NCBI GenBank assembly: GCA_028688905.1
Contig: JAQTXH010000001.1
Span: forward strand, 909,670 to 973,669
Reading direction: 5' to 3'
Source: Acidiphilium sp.
GTDB taxonomy: Bacteria > Pseudomonadota > Alphaproteobacteria > Acetobacterales > Acetobacteraceae
DNA: 64,000 bases
A model generated the notes under the pieces. That model made no database searches, was not told the DNA's origin, and saw only the letters and a list, made by a program, of their open reading frames with translations. Position numbers and translations under genes: made by a program. Numbering within the stretch: position 1 is the stretch's first letter; every line of letters begins with the position of its first letter. Below are positions 1 to 10,396 of the stretch, one piece after another.

Positions 1-162
1 ATAGCCGAACGAGGCGAGATGGTCGGACAGCACCCGCATGTGATGGTTGACCCCGAATATTTCCTGAACCACTACGAGGGCGCGTTCGGATTTTTCGTCG
101 CCGGTGGCATAGGCCTGGAATTTATGGCCGTCCGATGCGGTCAGTTCGATCGTCTCACCCAT
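1..162 (-). CDS. dienelactone hydrolase family protein (N-terminal part, truncated by window edge)
   Basis: Reverse complement from 162 reads MGETIELTASDGHKFQAYATGDEKSERALVVVQEIFGVNHHMRVLSDHLASFGY, typical of the DLH family N-terminus. Confidence 0.75.
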   Translation of the reverse strand, partial: MGETIELTASDGHKFQAYATGDEKSERALVVVQEIFGVNHHMRVLSDHLASFGY

Positions 163-164
163 GT

Positions 165-659
165 TCAATCTCCTTGCTTGGTTGCGAACCGCGCGAATTC
201 AGTGGCGACACGCTGATAGATATGGCGTTTGAACGGTACTGCGAGAGCGGCGATGTCGGCCAGCTCGGCCCAGCGCCACTCGGAAAACTCGGGGTGGGGA
301 TCGGCATCGAGCCGGATCATCATGTCGGTTCCGGTGAACCGCAGGGCGAACCAGCGCTGTCGCTGACCGCGATGGCGATTGCCGAACCGCGCGATCACCT
401 CGGGCGGGAATTCATAGGTGAGCCAGCCGGGAATGGCGGCAAGGATGGTGGCGTGGTCGGTGCCGATCTCCTCGCGCAATTCGCGCAGCACCGCCAGTCT
501 GGGGTCTTCATCGGCGTCGATCCCGCCTTGCGGCAATTGCCAGGGATGGGAGTCGAAGCGGTTGAGGTCGGTACGGCGGGCGATCAGGATTTTGCCGGCG
601 TGGTTGAACAGCGCGGCTCCGACATTGGCGCGATAGGGCAGGGTGTTGGGATCAATCAT
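165..659 (-). CDS. rppH: RNA pyrophosphohydrolase, Nudix (RppH)
   Basis: MIDPNTLPYRANVGAALFNHAGKILIARR...WQLPQGGIDADEDPRLAVLRELREEIGT; Nudix box. Start at 659 preferred over the longer ORF start at 989. Confidence 0.9.
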   Translation of the reverse strand: MIDPNTLPYRANVGAALFNHAGKILIARRTDLNRFDSHPWQLPQGGIDADEDPRLAVLRELREEIGTDHATILAAIPGWLTYEFPPEVIARFGNRHRGQRQRWFALRFTGTDMMIRLDADPHPEFSEWRWAELADIAALAVPFKRHIYQRVATEFARFATKQGD

Positions 660-1603
660 GGGGTTGAAGCCGGGGCTGCCAGCGCGCTCACCGGCACCAG
701 GGCGATGTGCTGGGCCGCCAGTCCCTTGCACCATGAAGCCAGGGTTGCGATCGCCGGAGGGGTCGGAATCATCAGCACCCCCAACGCGCGCCCTTTGGTG
801 ATGGCGATGGTGGCAAGCTGGTTGAGTGCGGCGGTTTCTGTGGCAACGCCTTGTGCCGGATCGATCGTGGTATCGGCGACGCGGTTGTTCATGCCACCAG
901 GTGTCGGCGTGTTGGGCACGGCGATCACCATGAACACGCCCGCCTGCACCAATTGCCCGGCCAGCCAGGCGGCGGCGTGCTTGTGCCATAAGAACGTCTC
1001 GGGTGCCGTAAGCCCGATCGCATCCGTGACACCCGCATAACCGGTCACCCGCGATAAAGCCCAGTCGAGCCGCTTGAGGTTATGGGCAGTCCCCGACCCG
1101 GCGTGCAGCGCCTGATCGCCGGCGGTAATGTCGGGTTCGCCGTTCACCTGCATCGGCAGACCCATGAGGGTTTCATGCCCGGCGGCGCGGGCGGCCTCGG
1201 CGATGGCGTCATCGTGCGCGCCATAGGGCGACAGGGCGAGTGAGATCTGTGGCGGCAGATCACGCACCGCATCGAGGCTGGGTGCCAGCGCGTACCCGAT
1301 GCCGCCGACCATGATCGCAACGCGCGGCATGTCAGACGGTGCCGCCGCGCGTGCGGCATAGTAATCCATCGGCGTCACGCCATAAGGGCTTGGATGCGGA
1401 ATTTTCCAGTGCGGATTAACGCTTGAGGCGACTAACAGCACAGGGCTGGGCACAGGAATCCCTGACGTCGCACCGCGTGGCACCAGGGCTGGCACCGGCT
1501 GGATTGGTCCGAGGATTTGCAGCCACGTCACGCCGATCACCAACAACGCCGCGATCCCGCTCCAGAACAGCTTCAGCGACGCGGGAATCTGCACGGCAGG
1601 CAC
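656..1603 (-). CDS. divergent polysaccharide deacetylase family protein (YibQ-like)
   Basis: RVAIMVGGIGYALAPSLDAVRDLPPQISLALSPYG...HETLMGLPMQ pattern; sits between ctpA and rppH as is usual in alphaproteobacteria. Confidence 0.8.
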   Translation of the reverse strand: MPAVQIPASLKLFWSGIAALLVIGVTWLQILGPIQPVPALVPRGATSGIPVPSPVLLVASSVNPHWKIPHPSPYGVTPMDYYAARAAAPSDMPRVAIMVGGIGYALAPSLDAVRDLPPQISLALSPYGAHDDAIAEAARAAGHETLMGLPMQVNGEPDITAGDQALHAGSGTAHNLKRLDWALSRVTGYAGVTDAIGLTAPETFLWHKHAAAWLAGQLVQAGVFMVIAVPNTPTPGGMNNRVADTTIDPAQGVATETAALNQLATIAITKGRALGVLMIPTPPAIATLASWCKGLAAQHIALVPVSALAAPASTP

Positions 1604-1608
1604 CGAGG

Positions 1609-2988
1609 TCAGTGCGATGCGTCGGCCTGGTTGGTGCCGCCCTGCCGCGCCATCGCGGCGGCGAGTTTCAGTGCCATCTGCAATTGATAATCGGTGCTTG
1701 CCTTATCGGGTACCAACTTTGGCCAGGTGGCCGGTGGGCGCGGCGCGATGGTTTTGACCATTGCTGGCAGCACCAGTTTCGGCGGCAGGATCGGCGCTTT
1801 CATGCCCGACGGGTTGTGGAACGCGTTCGGCATGTCTGCTTCGCGGATCTTGGGGAACTGATCCTTGGGATTGCTGCTCTCATGTACCGTGACATCCGGT
1901 TGCACGCCGTAATCCTGCAGCGACTTGCCCGATGGCGTGTAATACAGCGCGGTGGTCAGGCGCAGCGCACCGTGGCCGGGAATGGTAAAGATGGTCTGTA
2001 CCGAACCCTTGCCGAAGCTGCGGGTGCCCATTACCACCGCCCGGCGGTTTTGTTGCAGGGCGGCAGCGACGATTTCAGCGGCAGAGGCGGTACCGGAATT
2101 GATCAGGATGACAATGGGTTTGCCGTGGGCGATGTCGCCCGGATGTGCATACCAAACTTCGTCATCAGCGGAATGACGGCCGTGGGTCGAGACGATTTCG
2201 CCGGAATTGAGGAAATCGTCCGCCACCGCGATGCCCTGGTTGAGCAAACCGCCAGGGTTGTTGCGCAGATCGAGCACATAGGCGTCGACATGATCGTGGC
2301 TGTCGGATTGGAGTTTATGCACCGCGCGGCGAATGTCGCGATTGGCGTTTTCCGAAAAGCTCGCGAGGCGCATATAACCAATTTTGCCATACAGCTTGTC
2401 CTTGACCGCCTGAACATGAATGGTCGCGCGGGTGAGGGTATCGACGATCGGTTTGTGTACCCCGGCCCGCTTGATCATCAGGGTAATCTGGCTCCCTGGC
2501 GGCCCGCGCATGTCATCGACCGCCTTGTCAAGCGTAATCCCGACGATCGGCTTGCCATTGATGGCGACGATCAGGTCGCCGGGCTTGATCCCCGCCTTGG
2601 CGGCGGGTGTGCCATCGATCGGGCTGATCACCTTGATGAAGCCCGCCGCCTGGGAAACCTCCAACCCCAGGCCGCCGAACTGACCGCTGGTTTCAGCCTG
2701 CATGTCTTTATACTGGCGCTTGTTCATGTAGCCACTATGCGGATCAAGCCCGGCCAGCATCCCGTTCATCGAATCATAGATCAGCTTGCTCGATGGTTCG
2801 GGCGTTACATAATCGGCCTTCACCCGCTGGAAAATATTTTCGAACAGGCCAAGCTGCTGATAAGTGTTGCCGCCCGCCGGTGCGTCAGCAAGGGCACCAC
2901 GAACGACCGGGGCAACCACACCCACACCGATCCCCACCACAAACGTGCCGGCGATCAACAAATTGGTCCGAAACTTCATCCGCGCCAT
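1609..2988 (-). CDS. ctpA: S41 family C-terminal processing peptidase
   Basis: PDZ domain and catalytic region (YVLDLRNNPGGLL, LINSGTASAAEIVAAALQ, GKGSVQTIFTI). Confidence 0.9.
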   Translation of the reverse strand: MARMKFRTNLLIAGTFVVGIGVGVVAPVVRGALADAPAGGNTYQQLGLFENIFQRVKADYVTPEPSSKLIYDSMNGMLAGLDPHSGYMNKRQYKDMQAETSGQFGGLGLEVSQAAGFIKVISPIDGTPAAKAGIKPGDLIVAINGKPIVGITLDKAVDDMRGPPGSQITLMIKRAGVHKPIVDTLTRATIHVQAVKDKLYGKIGYMRLASFSENANRDIRRAVHKLQSDSHDHVDAYVLDLRNNPGGLLNQGIAVADDFLNSGEIVSTHGRHSADDEVWYAHPGDIAHGKPIVILINSGTASAAEIVAAALQQNRRAVVMGTRSFGKGSVQTIFTIPGHGALRLTTALYYTPSGKSLQDYGVQPDVTVHESSNPKDQFPKIREADMPNAFHNPSGMKAPILPPKLVLPAMVKTIAPRPPATWPKLVPDKASTDYQLQMALKLAAAMARQGGTNQADASH

Positions 2989-3063
2989 CCTTTTGCCACG
3001 CCAATCGCTCTCCCATGATCCAATAATGCGCCTGAACGGGAAGTCCAGTGCCCCGCCGCCGGC

Positions 3064-4272
3064 TCAGCGCTGCATAGCCCCGCCGGCAAAATGTCCCGCC
3101 GGGTCGATCGCGGTGCCATGGTCACGCAACTCAACATATAACCGCGGCTGATTGCCCGGATCATGCGGGTCGTACCGTGCCATGGCCCCCACCGGTTGGC
3201 CAGCCCGGACCGACTGGCCCACCGTAACATCGAACCGGTCGAACCCGGCCATCACGAAATCGTATCCCCCGCCGCAGTCGAGGATCATCAGTTTCCCGTA
3301 GCTCTCGAACGGGCGAGCGAACACCACCTGGCCACTGCACGCGGCGCTGACCACGGCACCGGGGGCGGCGGCGAACGTGTCGCCGGTAGCGGGACCCGCC
3401 GAAGTCTGGTTGCCGAACGCGCGCACCAGGGTGCCGGCGACCGGAGCATGGCGCAGCGCATGGGGCAGGCCAGCGGATGGTGCTGGAATCCGTGCCGCCG
3501 CCGCTTGTTCACGGGCGCGGGCGGCCTCGGCTTCGGCGCGGCGTTGTTGTTGCAACTGGGTGATGATGCCGGCCAGATTGTGCGCGGTAGCGGCAGCGCG
3601 GGCTGCGGCATGCGTCTCGGCGGTGTGGCGGGCAACCGAGGCTGCAGCCTCACGCGCGACCGCCGCGATATCGGTCTGCAACGCTGCATCGCTCGCCTGT
3701 TGCTGCGTCATCGCCTGATTCAGAGCGGTCTGCTGCACGGTAAGATCAGCGGTGAGGGCGGCATAGCGTTTGCGCGCGTCCCGCAGCGATACGGCGCGCG
3801 CACTGATCTCGCGGGTTAGTCCCTGCATTACTAACGCGCCCTCGGCGGCGCGGCCGGGGGCAGCATCGGCGGCCAGCAGCGTCGCGGCCGGATGCAGCGC
3901 AAGGCGGGCGATCAGCGGTAACAGCGGTGCGATCGCGGCGGCGTCGGCTACAAGCTCGGCGCGGGCGGCGGCAGTTTGTCTGGCGGTTGCGGCGAGTTTG
4001 GCGACGATGCTGGCGGTGTGGTCTTCGGTGGCGCGAAGGGCAGCGGTGGCCGCGATTTCCTGGCTGACCAGCGCCGCTTGCTGGCGTTTTGCGACCCTCA
4101 CCGCCCGCAACGCCGCCGCAGCCGCGGCTTGATGGCGCTGTGCGGCCAGATTTGCGGCATCAAGCTTGTGCTCGGCTTGATCGAGTTGGCCAGCCACGGC
4201 GATACCGATAAATGCGATCCCCATGACCACGGGCAACAGCGCGACCAAACCGGCTTCAGTGTGACGGCGCAT
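3064..4272 (-). CDS. murein hydrolase activator EnvC-like, M23 domain
   Basis: Coiled-coil Ala-rich N-terminus and degenerate M23 LytM-type C-terminus; located between gpmI and ctpA. Confidence 0.8.
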   Translation of the reverse strand: MRRHTEAGLVALLPVVMGIAFIGIAVAGQLDQAEHKLDAANLAAQRHQAAAAAALRAVRVAKRQQAALVSQEIAATAALRATEDHTASIVAKLAATARQTAAARAELVADAAAIAPLLPLIARLALHPAATLLAADAAPGRAAEGALVMQGLTREISARAVSLRDARKRYAALTADLTVQQTALNQAMTQQQASDAALQTDIAAVAREAAASVARHTAETHAAARAAATAHNLAGIITQLQQQRRAEAEAARAREQAAAARIPAPSAGLPHALRHAPVAGTLVRAFGNQTSAGPATGDTFAAAPGAVVSAACSGQVVFARPFESYGKLMILDCGGGYDFVMAGFDRFDVTVGQSVRAGQPVGAMARYDPHDPGNQPRLYVELRDHGTAIDPAGHFAGGAMQR

Positions 4273-5803
4273 CCGATCCGATCAGGCTTTGGCCAATCAG
4301 GCTATGGCCGGTCATTGCTTCTGGCTGGTCGATGCCCAGCAGAGCGAGCAGGGTAGGGGCGAGATCGGCGAGGCGGCCATTATGCAGATGCGTCCCGGCA
4401 GGTGCGCCCATCAGGACGACCGGCACCTGATTGAGCGTATGGGAGGTGTGCGGACCACCGGTTTCAGGGTCGCGCATCATTTCGCAATTGCCGTGATCGG
4501 CGGTGACGATCATCGCGCCGTGCTGGGCGGCAATCGCGGCGGCGATGCGTCCCAGACTGGTATCGACGGTTTCCACCGCGCGAATCGCGGATTCGAGCAC
4601 GCCGGTGTGACCCACCATATCGGGGTTGGCGAAGTTAAGCACGATCAGATCGAGGTCGCCGGCCTCGATCGCGGCAACTACCCGATCGGTCAGTTCCGGG
4701 GCCGACATTTCGGGTTGCAGATCATAGGTCGCGACCTTGGGCGAGGGTACCATGATGCGGTCTTCGCCCTCGAACGGGGTTTCCCGACCGCCGTTCAGGA
4801 AATATGTCACGTGGGGATATTTCTCGGTTTCGGCGGCGCGCAACTGGCGCAGGCCGGCGCGCGCGACCACCTCGCCAAGAAGGTCTTCCATCCGATCAGC
4901 CGGGAACAGGCAGTGCATGAGCGGATCGAGCGCGTCCGAATAGGGCACCATGCCCAGGGCCGCGGCGAATTTCACCACCCGTGTGCGGGCAAACCTGTCG
5001 AAACCGGGGTCGAGCAGCGCTGTCAGGATTTCGCGCACGCGGTCGGCGCGGAAATTGGCGCATAACAGACCATCGCCGTCGCTCATGCCGGGGTAGCCCG
5101 AAATCACCGTGGGTTTGACGAATTCGTCGGTGATTTTCTGGCTATAACTGGCGTGCAGTGCGGTGACCGGGTTGTTCGTCGGCGCGCCGGTGCCGTCGAT
5201 GAAAAGATGATAGGCTTGCTCCACCCGTTCCCACCGGTTGTCGCGGTCCATCGCGTAATAGCGACCGATGATGGTCGCGATTTCCGCCTTTTCAGGCAAA
5301 GCATTACTCAACCATTCCAAACAATCAGCCCCGCTTTCGGGGGCGGTATCGCGGCCGTCCGTGATGGCGTGGACGAACACCGGCACTCCGGCATCGGCGA
5401 TGATGGTGGCAAGGGCAGCGATATGGCGCTGATGAGCATGCACCCCGCCAGGCGAAACCAGGCCGATCAGATGGCACGCCCCACCAGAGGTTTTCAGCGC
5501 TGCAATGAAGCGTTGCAGATCGGGGCTGGTTTTGAGCGAGCCATCGGCGATTGCGGCGTCGATTCGTGGCAGATCCTGCATGACGACGCGACCGGCACCG
5601 ATATTCATGTGGCCGACCTCGGAATTGCCCATCTGCCCGTCCGGCAGGCCGACGTCGGGGCCACAGGTACGCAGCAAGGCATGGGGTGAAGATTGCCACA
5701 GCCGGTCGAAATTGGGGGTTTGGGCCAGAGCGACCGCGTTGTCGGCGTGCTCTTCGCGCCAGCCAAATCCGTCGAGAATGGTCAGCATGACCGGTTTTTT
5801 CAC
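4256..5803 (-). CDS. gpmI: 2,3-bisphosphoglycerate-independent phosphoglycerate mutase
   Basis: MKKPVMLTILDGFGWREEHADNAV...GNSEVGHMNIGAGRVVMQD...TADHGNCEMM motifs. Confidence 0.95.
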   Translation of the reverse strand: MKKPVMLTILDGFGWREEHADNAVALAQTPNFDRLWQSSPHALLRTCGPDVGLPDGQMGNSEVGHMNIGAGRVVMQDLPRIDAAIADGSLKTSPDLQRFIAALKTSGGACHLIGLVSPGGVHAHQRHIAALATIIADAGVPVFVHAITDGRDTAPESGADCLEWLSNALPEKAEIATIIGRYYAMDRDNRWERVEQAYHLFIDGTGAPTNNPVTALHASYSQKITDEFVKPTVISGYPGMSDGDGLLCANFRADRVREILTALLDPGFDRFARTRVVKFAAALGMVPYSDALDPLMHCLFPADRMEDLLGEVVARAGLRQLRAAETEKYPHVTYFLNGGRETPFEGEDRIMVPSPKVATYDLQPEMSAPELTDRVVAAIEAGDLDLIVLNFANPDMVGHTGVLESAIRAVETVDTSLGRIAAAIAAQHGAMIVTADHGNCEMMRDPETGGPHTSHTLNQVPVVLMGAPAGTHLHNGRLADLAPTLLALLGIDQPEAMTGHSLIGQSLIGSDAPSH

Positions 5804-5912
5804 AATGTCCTCCTGGTCTCAATCGAGCCGCGCCGCGGAAATGGGCAGAGCGGTCGGCCCCGGTCAAGTGTAGCCTGTTCCGGTGCGGGGCGCGCCGTTC
5901 TATATAGCGGGG

Positions 5913-6686
5913 ATGCTGATCGATTCTCACTGCCACCTGGATTATTTCACCGACGCGGAACGGCCCGAGGTAATCGCGCGTGCCGCCGCCGCCGGGGTGA
6001 CCGAGCTGGTTACGATCGGCACCACTCTGAGCCAGTCGCGTCAGGCGATCGCGATGGCCGAGGCCGCACCTAACGTGTGGGCCTGCGTCGGCGTGCATCC
6101 GCAGCACGCTGGCGAGGAAGGGCCGGTGCCATCGCCCGAGACGATCGCGGCACTGACCCGGCACCCCAAAGTGATCGGAATCGGCGAATCGGGGCTGGAT
6201 TATTTTTACGATAAGGCCCCGCGCGACGTGCAGGCGGCGAATTTTGCCGCCCATATCCGGGCGGCGCAACTCACCGGCCTGCCGCTCGCGATCCATGCGC
6301 GCGATGCCGATGACGATATCGCCGCGATGCTGGAGGCGGCCTATGCCACCGAGCGGTTCGCGTTTCTGCTGCATTGTTTTTCATCTGGCCGACGTCTGGC
6401 CGAACGCGCCCTGGCGATCGGCGGCTATGTGTCGTTTTCCGGGATTCTGACCTTCCCGAAATCGGAGAATATCAGGGCGATTGCGCGGGATATTCCGCCC
6501 GAACGGCTGCTGGTCGAAACCGATTCGCCCTATCTGGCCCCGGTGCCGTTGCGCGGCAAACGCAACGAGCCGGCGAATACGGTCCATACCGCCAAGGTGC
6601 TGGCGGGATTGCATCGGATCAGCGAGGCCGCACTCGCCGATCTGACCAGCCAGAACTTCCGGCGTCTTTTCGCGAACGCTTCATGA
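5913..6686 (+). CDS. TatD family hydrolase
   Basis: MLIDSHCHLDYFTDAERPE...GIGESGLDYFYD...LVETDSPYLAPVPLRGKRNEP. Confidence 0.92.
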   Translation: MLIDSHCHLDYFTDAERPEVIARAAAAGVTELVTIGTTLSQSRQAIAMAEAAPNVWACVGVHPQHAGEEGPVPSPETIAALTRHPKVIGIGESGLDYFYDKAPRDVQAANFAAHIRAAQLTGLPLAIHARDADDDIAAMLEAAYATERFAFLLHCFSSGRRLAERALAIGGYVSFSGILTFPKSENIRAIARDIPPERLLVETDSPYLAPVPLRGKRNEPANTVHTAKVLAGLHRISEAALADLTSQNFRRLFANAS

Positions 6687-7483
6687 CATTCAAAGTCACC
6701 CTGCTCGGCACCGGCGGCTCGGCGGGGCTGCCGCAAATCGGCGGTGCCGATGGGAGCGGCGACTGGGGGCTGTGCGATCCGCATGAGCCGCGCAATGCCC
6801 GCACTCGCGCGAGCATTGTGATCGAGGGTGCCAAGGGCCGGCTGTTGGTCGACACCGCGCCGGAATTGCGGCTGCAACTCACCGCCAAACGGATCGGCCG
6901 GATCGATGCGGTGCTGTTTACCCACGCCCATGCCGACCACATCGCCGGACTTGACGAGGTGCGGATTCTCAACCGGATTTTAAACGCCCCAATCCCGGGC
7001 TACAGTGACGAGCTGACCTGGGCGGAGTTGCGCCAGAGGTTCGACTACGCGTTCAAACCCTGGCAGCCGCCGGGGTTTTTCCGGCCGGTGATCGAGACGC
7101 AGGTGATCGCACCCGGCGAGGTTCACGCCATCGCCGGGCTGCCAGCGCGGATCATCGGGCAAGATCACGGGTTCATTCCTTCGCTCGGCGTGCGGGTGGG
7201 CAACTTCGCCTATTGTACCGACGTGGTGCGGTTCGATGCCGATCAGCTGGCACTGCTCGCGGGCATCGACATCTGGGTGATCGATTGCTTCACCAAAGGT
7301 CCGCGCCACCCGACGCACGCCAATCTTGATCAGGTATTGGAATGGGTGGCGGCGCTACGGCCGCGTCGGACGATTTTGACCCATATGGGACCGGACATGG
7401 ATTACGCAGCCCTGGCGGCGACGCTGCCGCCAGGGATCGAGCCGGGGTATGATGGCATGGTGATCGAAGGAGAGATGATGTGA
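6683..7483 (+). CDS. MBL fold metallo-hydrolase (PhnP-like)
   Basis: MTFKVTLLGTGGSAGLPQIGG...LFTHAHADHIAGLDEVR; overlaps tatD stop by 4 bp. Confidence 0.9.
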   Translation: MTFKVTLLGTGGSAGLPQIGGADGSGDWGLCDPHEPRNARTRASIVIEGAKGRLLVDTAPELRLQLTAKRIGRIDAVLFTHAHADHIAGLDEVRILNRILNAPIPGYSDELTWAELRQRFDYAFKPWQPPGFFRPVIETQVIAPGEVHAIAGLPARIIGQDHGFIPSLGVRVGNFAYCTDVVRFDADQLALLAGIDIWVIDCFTKGPRHPTHANLDQVLEWVAALRPRRTILTHMGPDMDYAALAATLPPGIEPGYDGMVIEGEMM

Positions 7484-8691
7484 CACAGGATGAAAAACTC
7501 GATCGTCTGGCCAAAATCGCGGTGAAAATCGGGGTCAATGTCCAGAAGGATCAGGAACTGATCATCAATGCCCCGATCGAGGCGCGTGCGCTGGTGCAGC
7601 GGATTGCGGCGCACGCCTATGATGCCGGGGCAACGCTGGTGGTGCCGTTTTTCGCCGATGACGTGATCCAGCGGACCCGATTCATCCATGCCGATGATGA
7701 AAGCTTCGATTTCGCGCCGGTCTGGCTGTTCGAGGCGATGGCGAAATCGGTCGGCGAGGGGGCGGCGGTGCTGACCATCGTGGGATCGGATCCGATGCTG
7801 CTGGCCGGGTGCGATGCCGGACGGATCGGCCGCGCCCAGCGCGCGACGGCGGCAGCGATGAAGCCGGTGCGCAACTTGATCAGCAGTTTTGCCACCAACT
7901 GGTCGATCCTGTCGTTCGCGACACCAGGATGGGCACGTTCAGTGTTTCCCGATGAGATGCCGGACGTGGCGGTGGCAAAATTGTGGGAGGCGATTTTCGC
8001 GGTCAGCCGGGTCGATCAACCTGACCCGATCGCGGCATGGCGTGATCATGCCGCCAGCCTGCTCGACCGGTGCGACGTGCTGAACGCCAAACGGTTCGCG
8101 TCCCTGCGGTTTCGCGGACCGGGTACGGATTTGCGGGTCGGGCTGGCCGAGGGGCATTTATGGGCTGGCGGCGCGGTCGAGGCGCGCAACGGCACTGTCT
8201 GTTTACCCAACATGCCGACCGAGGAAGTGTTCACCATGCCTCACAAGATGATGGTGGAAGGGACTGTTTCTGCGACCAAACCATTGGTCCATGGTGGTGC
8301 GTTGATCGAGGGGATTTCGGTGCGCTTCGAGGCGGGAAAAATCGTCGAGGCTCATGCCAGCAAGGGTGAGGAGGTGTTTCGCGCCCTGATCGGCACCGAT
8401 GAAGGAGCATCGCGACTGGGCGAGGTGGCGCTGGTGCCGGATGCGTCACCAGTGTCGCGCTCGGGGCTAATTTTCCGCAACACCTTGTTCGACGAAAACG
8501 CCGCCTGCCACATTGCACTGGGCCAGGCGCTGGCGCTCAACATGGAGGGTGGTTGCGATGCCGCGCGGGGTGCCAACGAAAGCCTGATCCATGTGGACTG
8601 GATGATCGGGTCGGACGCGATCGATGTCGATGGCGTCACTGCGTCCGGGGCGGTCGAGCCGGTGATGCGGGCAGGGGCGTTCGTGATCTGA
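7480..8691 (+). CDS. M29 family aminopeptidase
   Basis: MTQDEKLDRLAKIAVKIGVNVQKDQELIINAPIEA...; C-terminal ALGQAL...NESLIHVDWMIGS typical of M29; GTG start. Confidence 0.88.
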   Translation: MTQDEKLDRLAKIAVKIGVNVQKDQELIINAPIEARALVQRIAAHAYDAGATLVVPFFADDVIQRTRFIHADDESFDFAPVWLFEAMAKSVGEGAAVLTIVGSDPMLLAGCDAGRIGRAQRATAAAMKPVRNLISSFATNWSILSFATPGWARSVFPDEMPDVAVAKLWEAIFAVSRVDQPDPIAAWRDHAASLLDRCDVLNAKRFASLRFRGPGTDLRVGLAEGHLWAGGAVEARNGTVCLPNMPTEEVFTMPHKMMVEGTVSATKPLVHGGALIEGISVRFEAGKIVEAHASKGEEVFRALIGTDEGASRLGEVALVPDASPVSRSGLIFRNTLFDENAACHIALGQALALNMEGGCDAARGANESLIHVDWMIGSDAIDVDGVTASGAVEPVMRAGAFVI

Positions 8692-8697
8692 TTTTGG

Positions 8698-8743
8698 CTC
8701 GATATGGAATATCGACAACCCTCGATATGGAATATCGACAACC
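8698..8743. repeat. two tandem 23-bp units, each containing the perfect palindrome TCGATAT-GGA-ATATCGA
   Basis: ctcgatatggaatatcgacaacc repeated exactly at 8698-8720 and 8721-8743. Confidence 0.95.
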
Positions 8744-8810
8744 ATAGATTGAAAATTAACAGTAGCCCGGCTATCCACCAGGTTATGGACGACCGATCCC
8801 TGCGGGTAGG

Positions 8811-10349
8811 ATGATGAGGGCGGCGCGCCGAATAATGCCGCTCTTTTTGCTCTATCTCGGGCTTGGTCTGTTGGTTCTCCTCCCGGTTATCGCCGTGCGC
8901 ATTCCGCCGCTGGTCGATTATCCGAACCATCTGGCGCGATGCTATATTCTGCATAATCTGGCGCATGATGCGGTTTTGCAGCGCTATTATCGCAACGTGA
9001 TGGCGGCGCAGCCCAATCTTGCGCTCGATCTGGTTATTCCGTTTCTCAACCGGTTTTTCTCGATCTGGACGGCGGGGCGTATTTTTATCGGCCTGACGAT
9101 GTTGAGCTTGGTTAGTGGCTGTGCGCTGCTGCATCGCGCGCTGCATGGGCGGTTTTCTGCGTGGCCGGCGTTGGCTTTTTTGTTTGTTTACAATCGCTTG
9201 TTGCTGTGGGGGTTTCTCGGATATCTGTTCGGCCTGGGGGTCGCGTTGGCCGCAGCCGCCGGCTGGGTCGCACTTCAGCGCCGGCCCTGGGGCGTGCGGC
9301 TCGGGTTCGGCCTAGTTACGACGACGGTGATTTATCTGCTGCACCTGTACGCGCTGGGCATTTATACGGTGCTGATCGGCGGGTTTGAGCTTGCCGACGG
9401 GATCAGCCGACGCCGGAGCGCGAACGAACGGGCAGGGCGGGTCCTAGTCACGGCGCTGGCGTTTGCGCCTTCGGTCTGGCTATTCCTGTTCGTCAGCCCG
9501 ACTTCGGCGGCGGCGGGACAATTCGTCTGGGGCAGCGTAACCCGCAAACTGACCGAGCCGTTCAAACTGGTGGTCGCGTACCAGCCGCGCGCGAATGTTG
9601 CCGCCCTGGTCCTGGTGGTTGTGGTGGCGCTGGTTTTGCTGGCACGGGGACGCGTCCGGATCGTGCGTGCCGCGGTGCCAGGCTTGATCGGCCTCGCGGT
9701 GTTGCTGCTGACGATGCCGAATGAGTTGTTTTCCAGTTTCGGCGCTGACCGGCGGATACCCATTGCATTCGCCCTTGTCGCGATTGCCGTGACCGGCTGG
9801 GGTGACGCCTCGGCCGGTTTGCGCCGTGGCGTGATGCTAGGTGCGGGGCTATTGCTGTTCTTGCAGGTTGGCGCGATCACGCGCGCATGGGCACAAAGCC
9901 AAGCGGTATATCGCTCCTACATCGCGGCGTTAAATCATCTGCCGGAGGGCGCGCAACTGCTGGCGGCGGTGCCAGGAACGGTACCCGGATTTCCACCGCT
10001 TTATCATGTCGATGCCTATGCGGTGATCCTGCGCGATGCATTTTTGCCCAGCCTGTTCGCCGCCCCGGAGGATGCCGGATCGAGCATCGCATTCACCCCG
10101 CCATTCGAGGCCCTGCGCCGCCGCACGCCGGGCGTGGTGATCTGGCCGGCAACGCTGGCACGGCTACGAAACCCGGCCTATGCGCGGCGCAAGGGGCCGT
10201 TCCGTGCCGGTTTGATCGCGGATTATGACGCGGCCCTGGTGATCGACCCGCAGATGATCCCGCGATGGGCGCGGTTATCCGGAAACTGTGTTGTCATTGC
10301 CCGTCCGGACGGTGGGGTGTTACTGCGACTGCCCTGCGCGCCGCCGTAA
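8811..10349 (+). CDS. polytopic membrane protein, GT-C-like (function unassigned)
   Basis: 512 aa ORF with many hydrophobic segments; followed by a GT39-like gene. Confidence 0.7.
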   Translation: MMRAARRIMPLFLLYLGLGLLVLLPVIAVRIPPLVDYPNHLARCYILHNLAHDAVLQRYYRNVMAAQPNLALDLVIPFLNRFFSIWTAGRIFIGLTMLSLVSGCALLHRALHGRFSAWPALAFLFVYNRLLLWGFLGYLFGLGVALAAAAGWVALQRRPWGVRLGFGLVTTTVIYLLHLYALGIYTVLIGGFELADGISRRRSANERAGRVLVTALAFAPSVWLFLFVSPTSAAAGQFVWGSVTRKLTEPFKLVVAYQPRANVAALVLVVVVALVLLARGRVRIVRAAVPGLIGLAVLLLTMPNELFSSFGADRRIPIAFALVAIAVTGWGDASAGLRRGVMLGAGLLLFLQVGAITRAWAQSQAVYRSYIAALNHLPEGAQLLAAVPGTVPGFPPLYHVDAYAVILRDAFLPSLFAAPEDAGSSIAFTPPFEALRRRTPGVVIWPATLARLRNPAYARRKGPFRAGLIADYDAALVIDPQMIPRWARLSGNCVVIARPDGGVLLRLPCAPP

Positions 10350-10396
10350 TCGCGGCAACTGCCACATCCGCTCCCAGACTATGACAGGATTCCGCC

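Noticed and set aside
1423-3018. 531-aa plus-strand ORF antisense to ctpA
   Set aside because: Arg/His/Gly-rich translation with no family features; the minus-strand ctpA reading is unambiguous. High GC leaves long spurious antisense frames.
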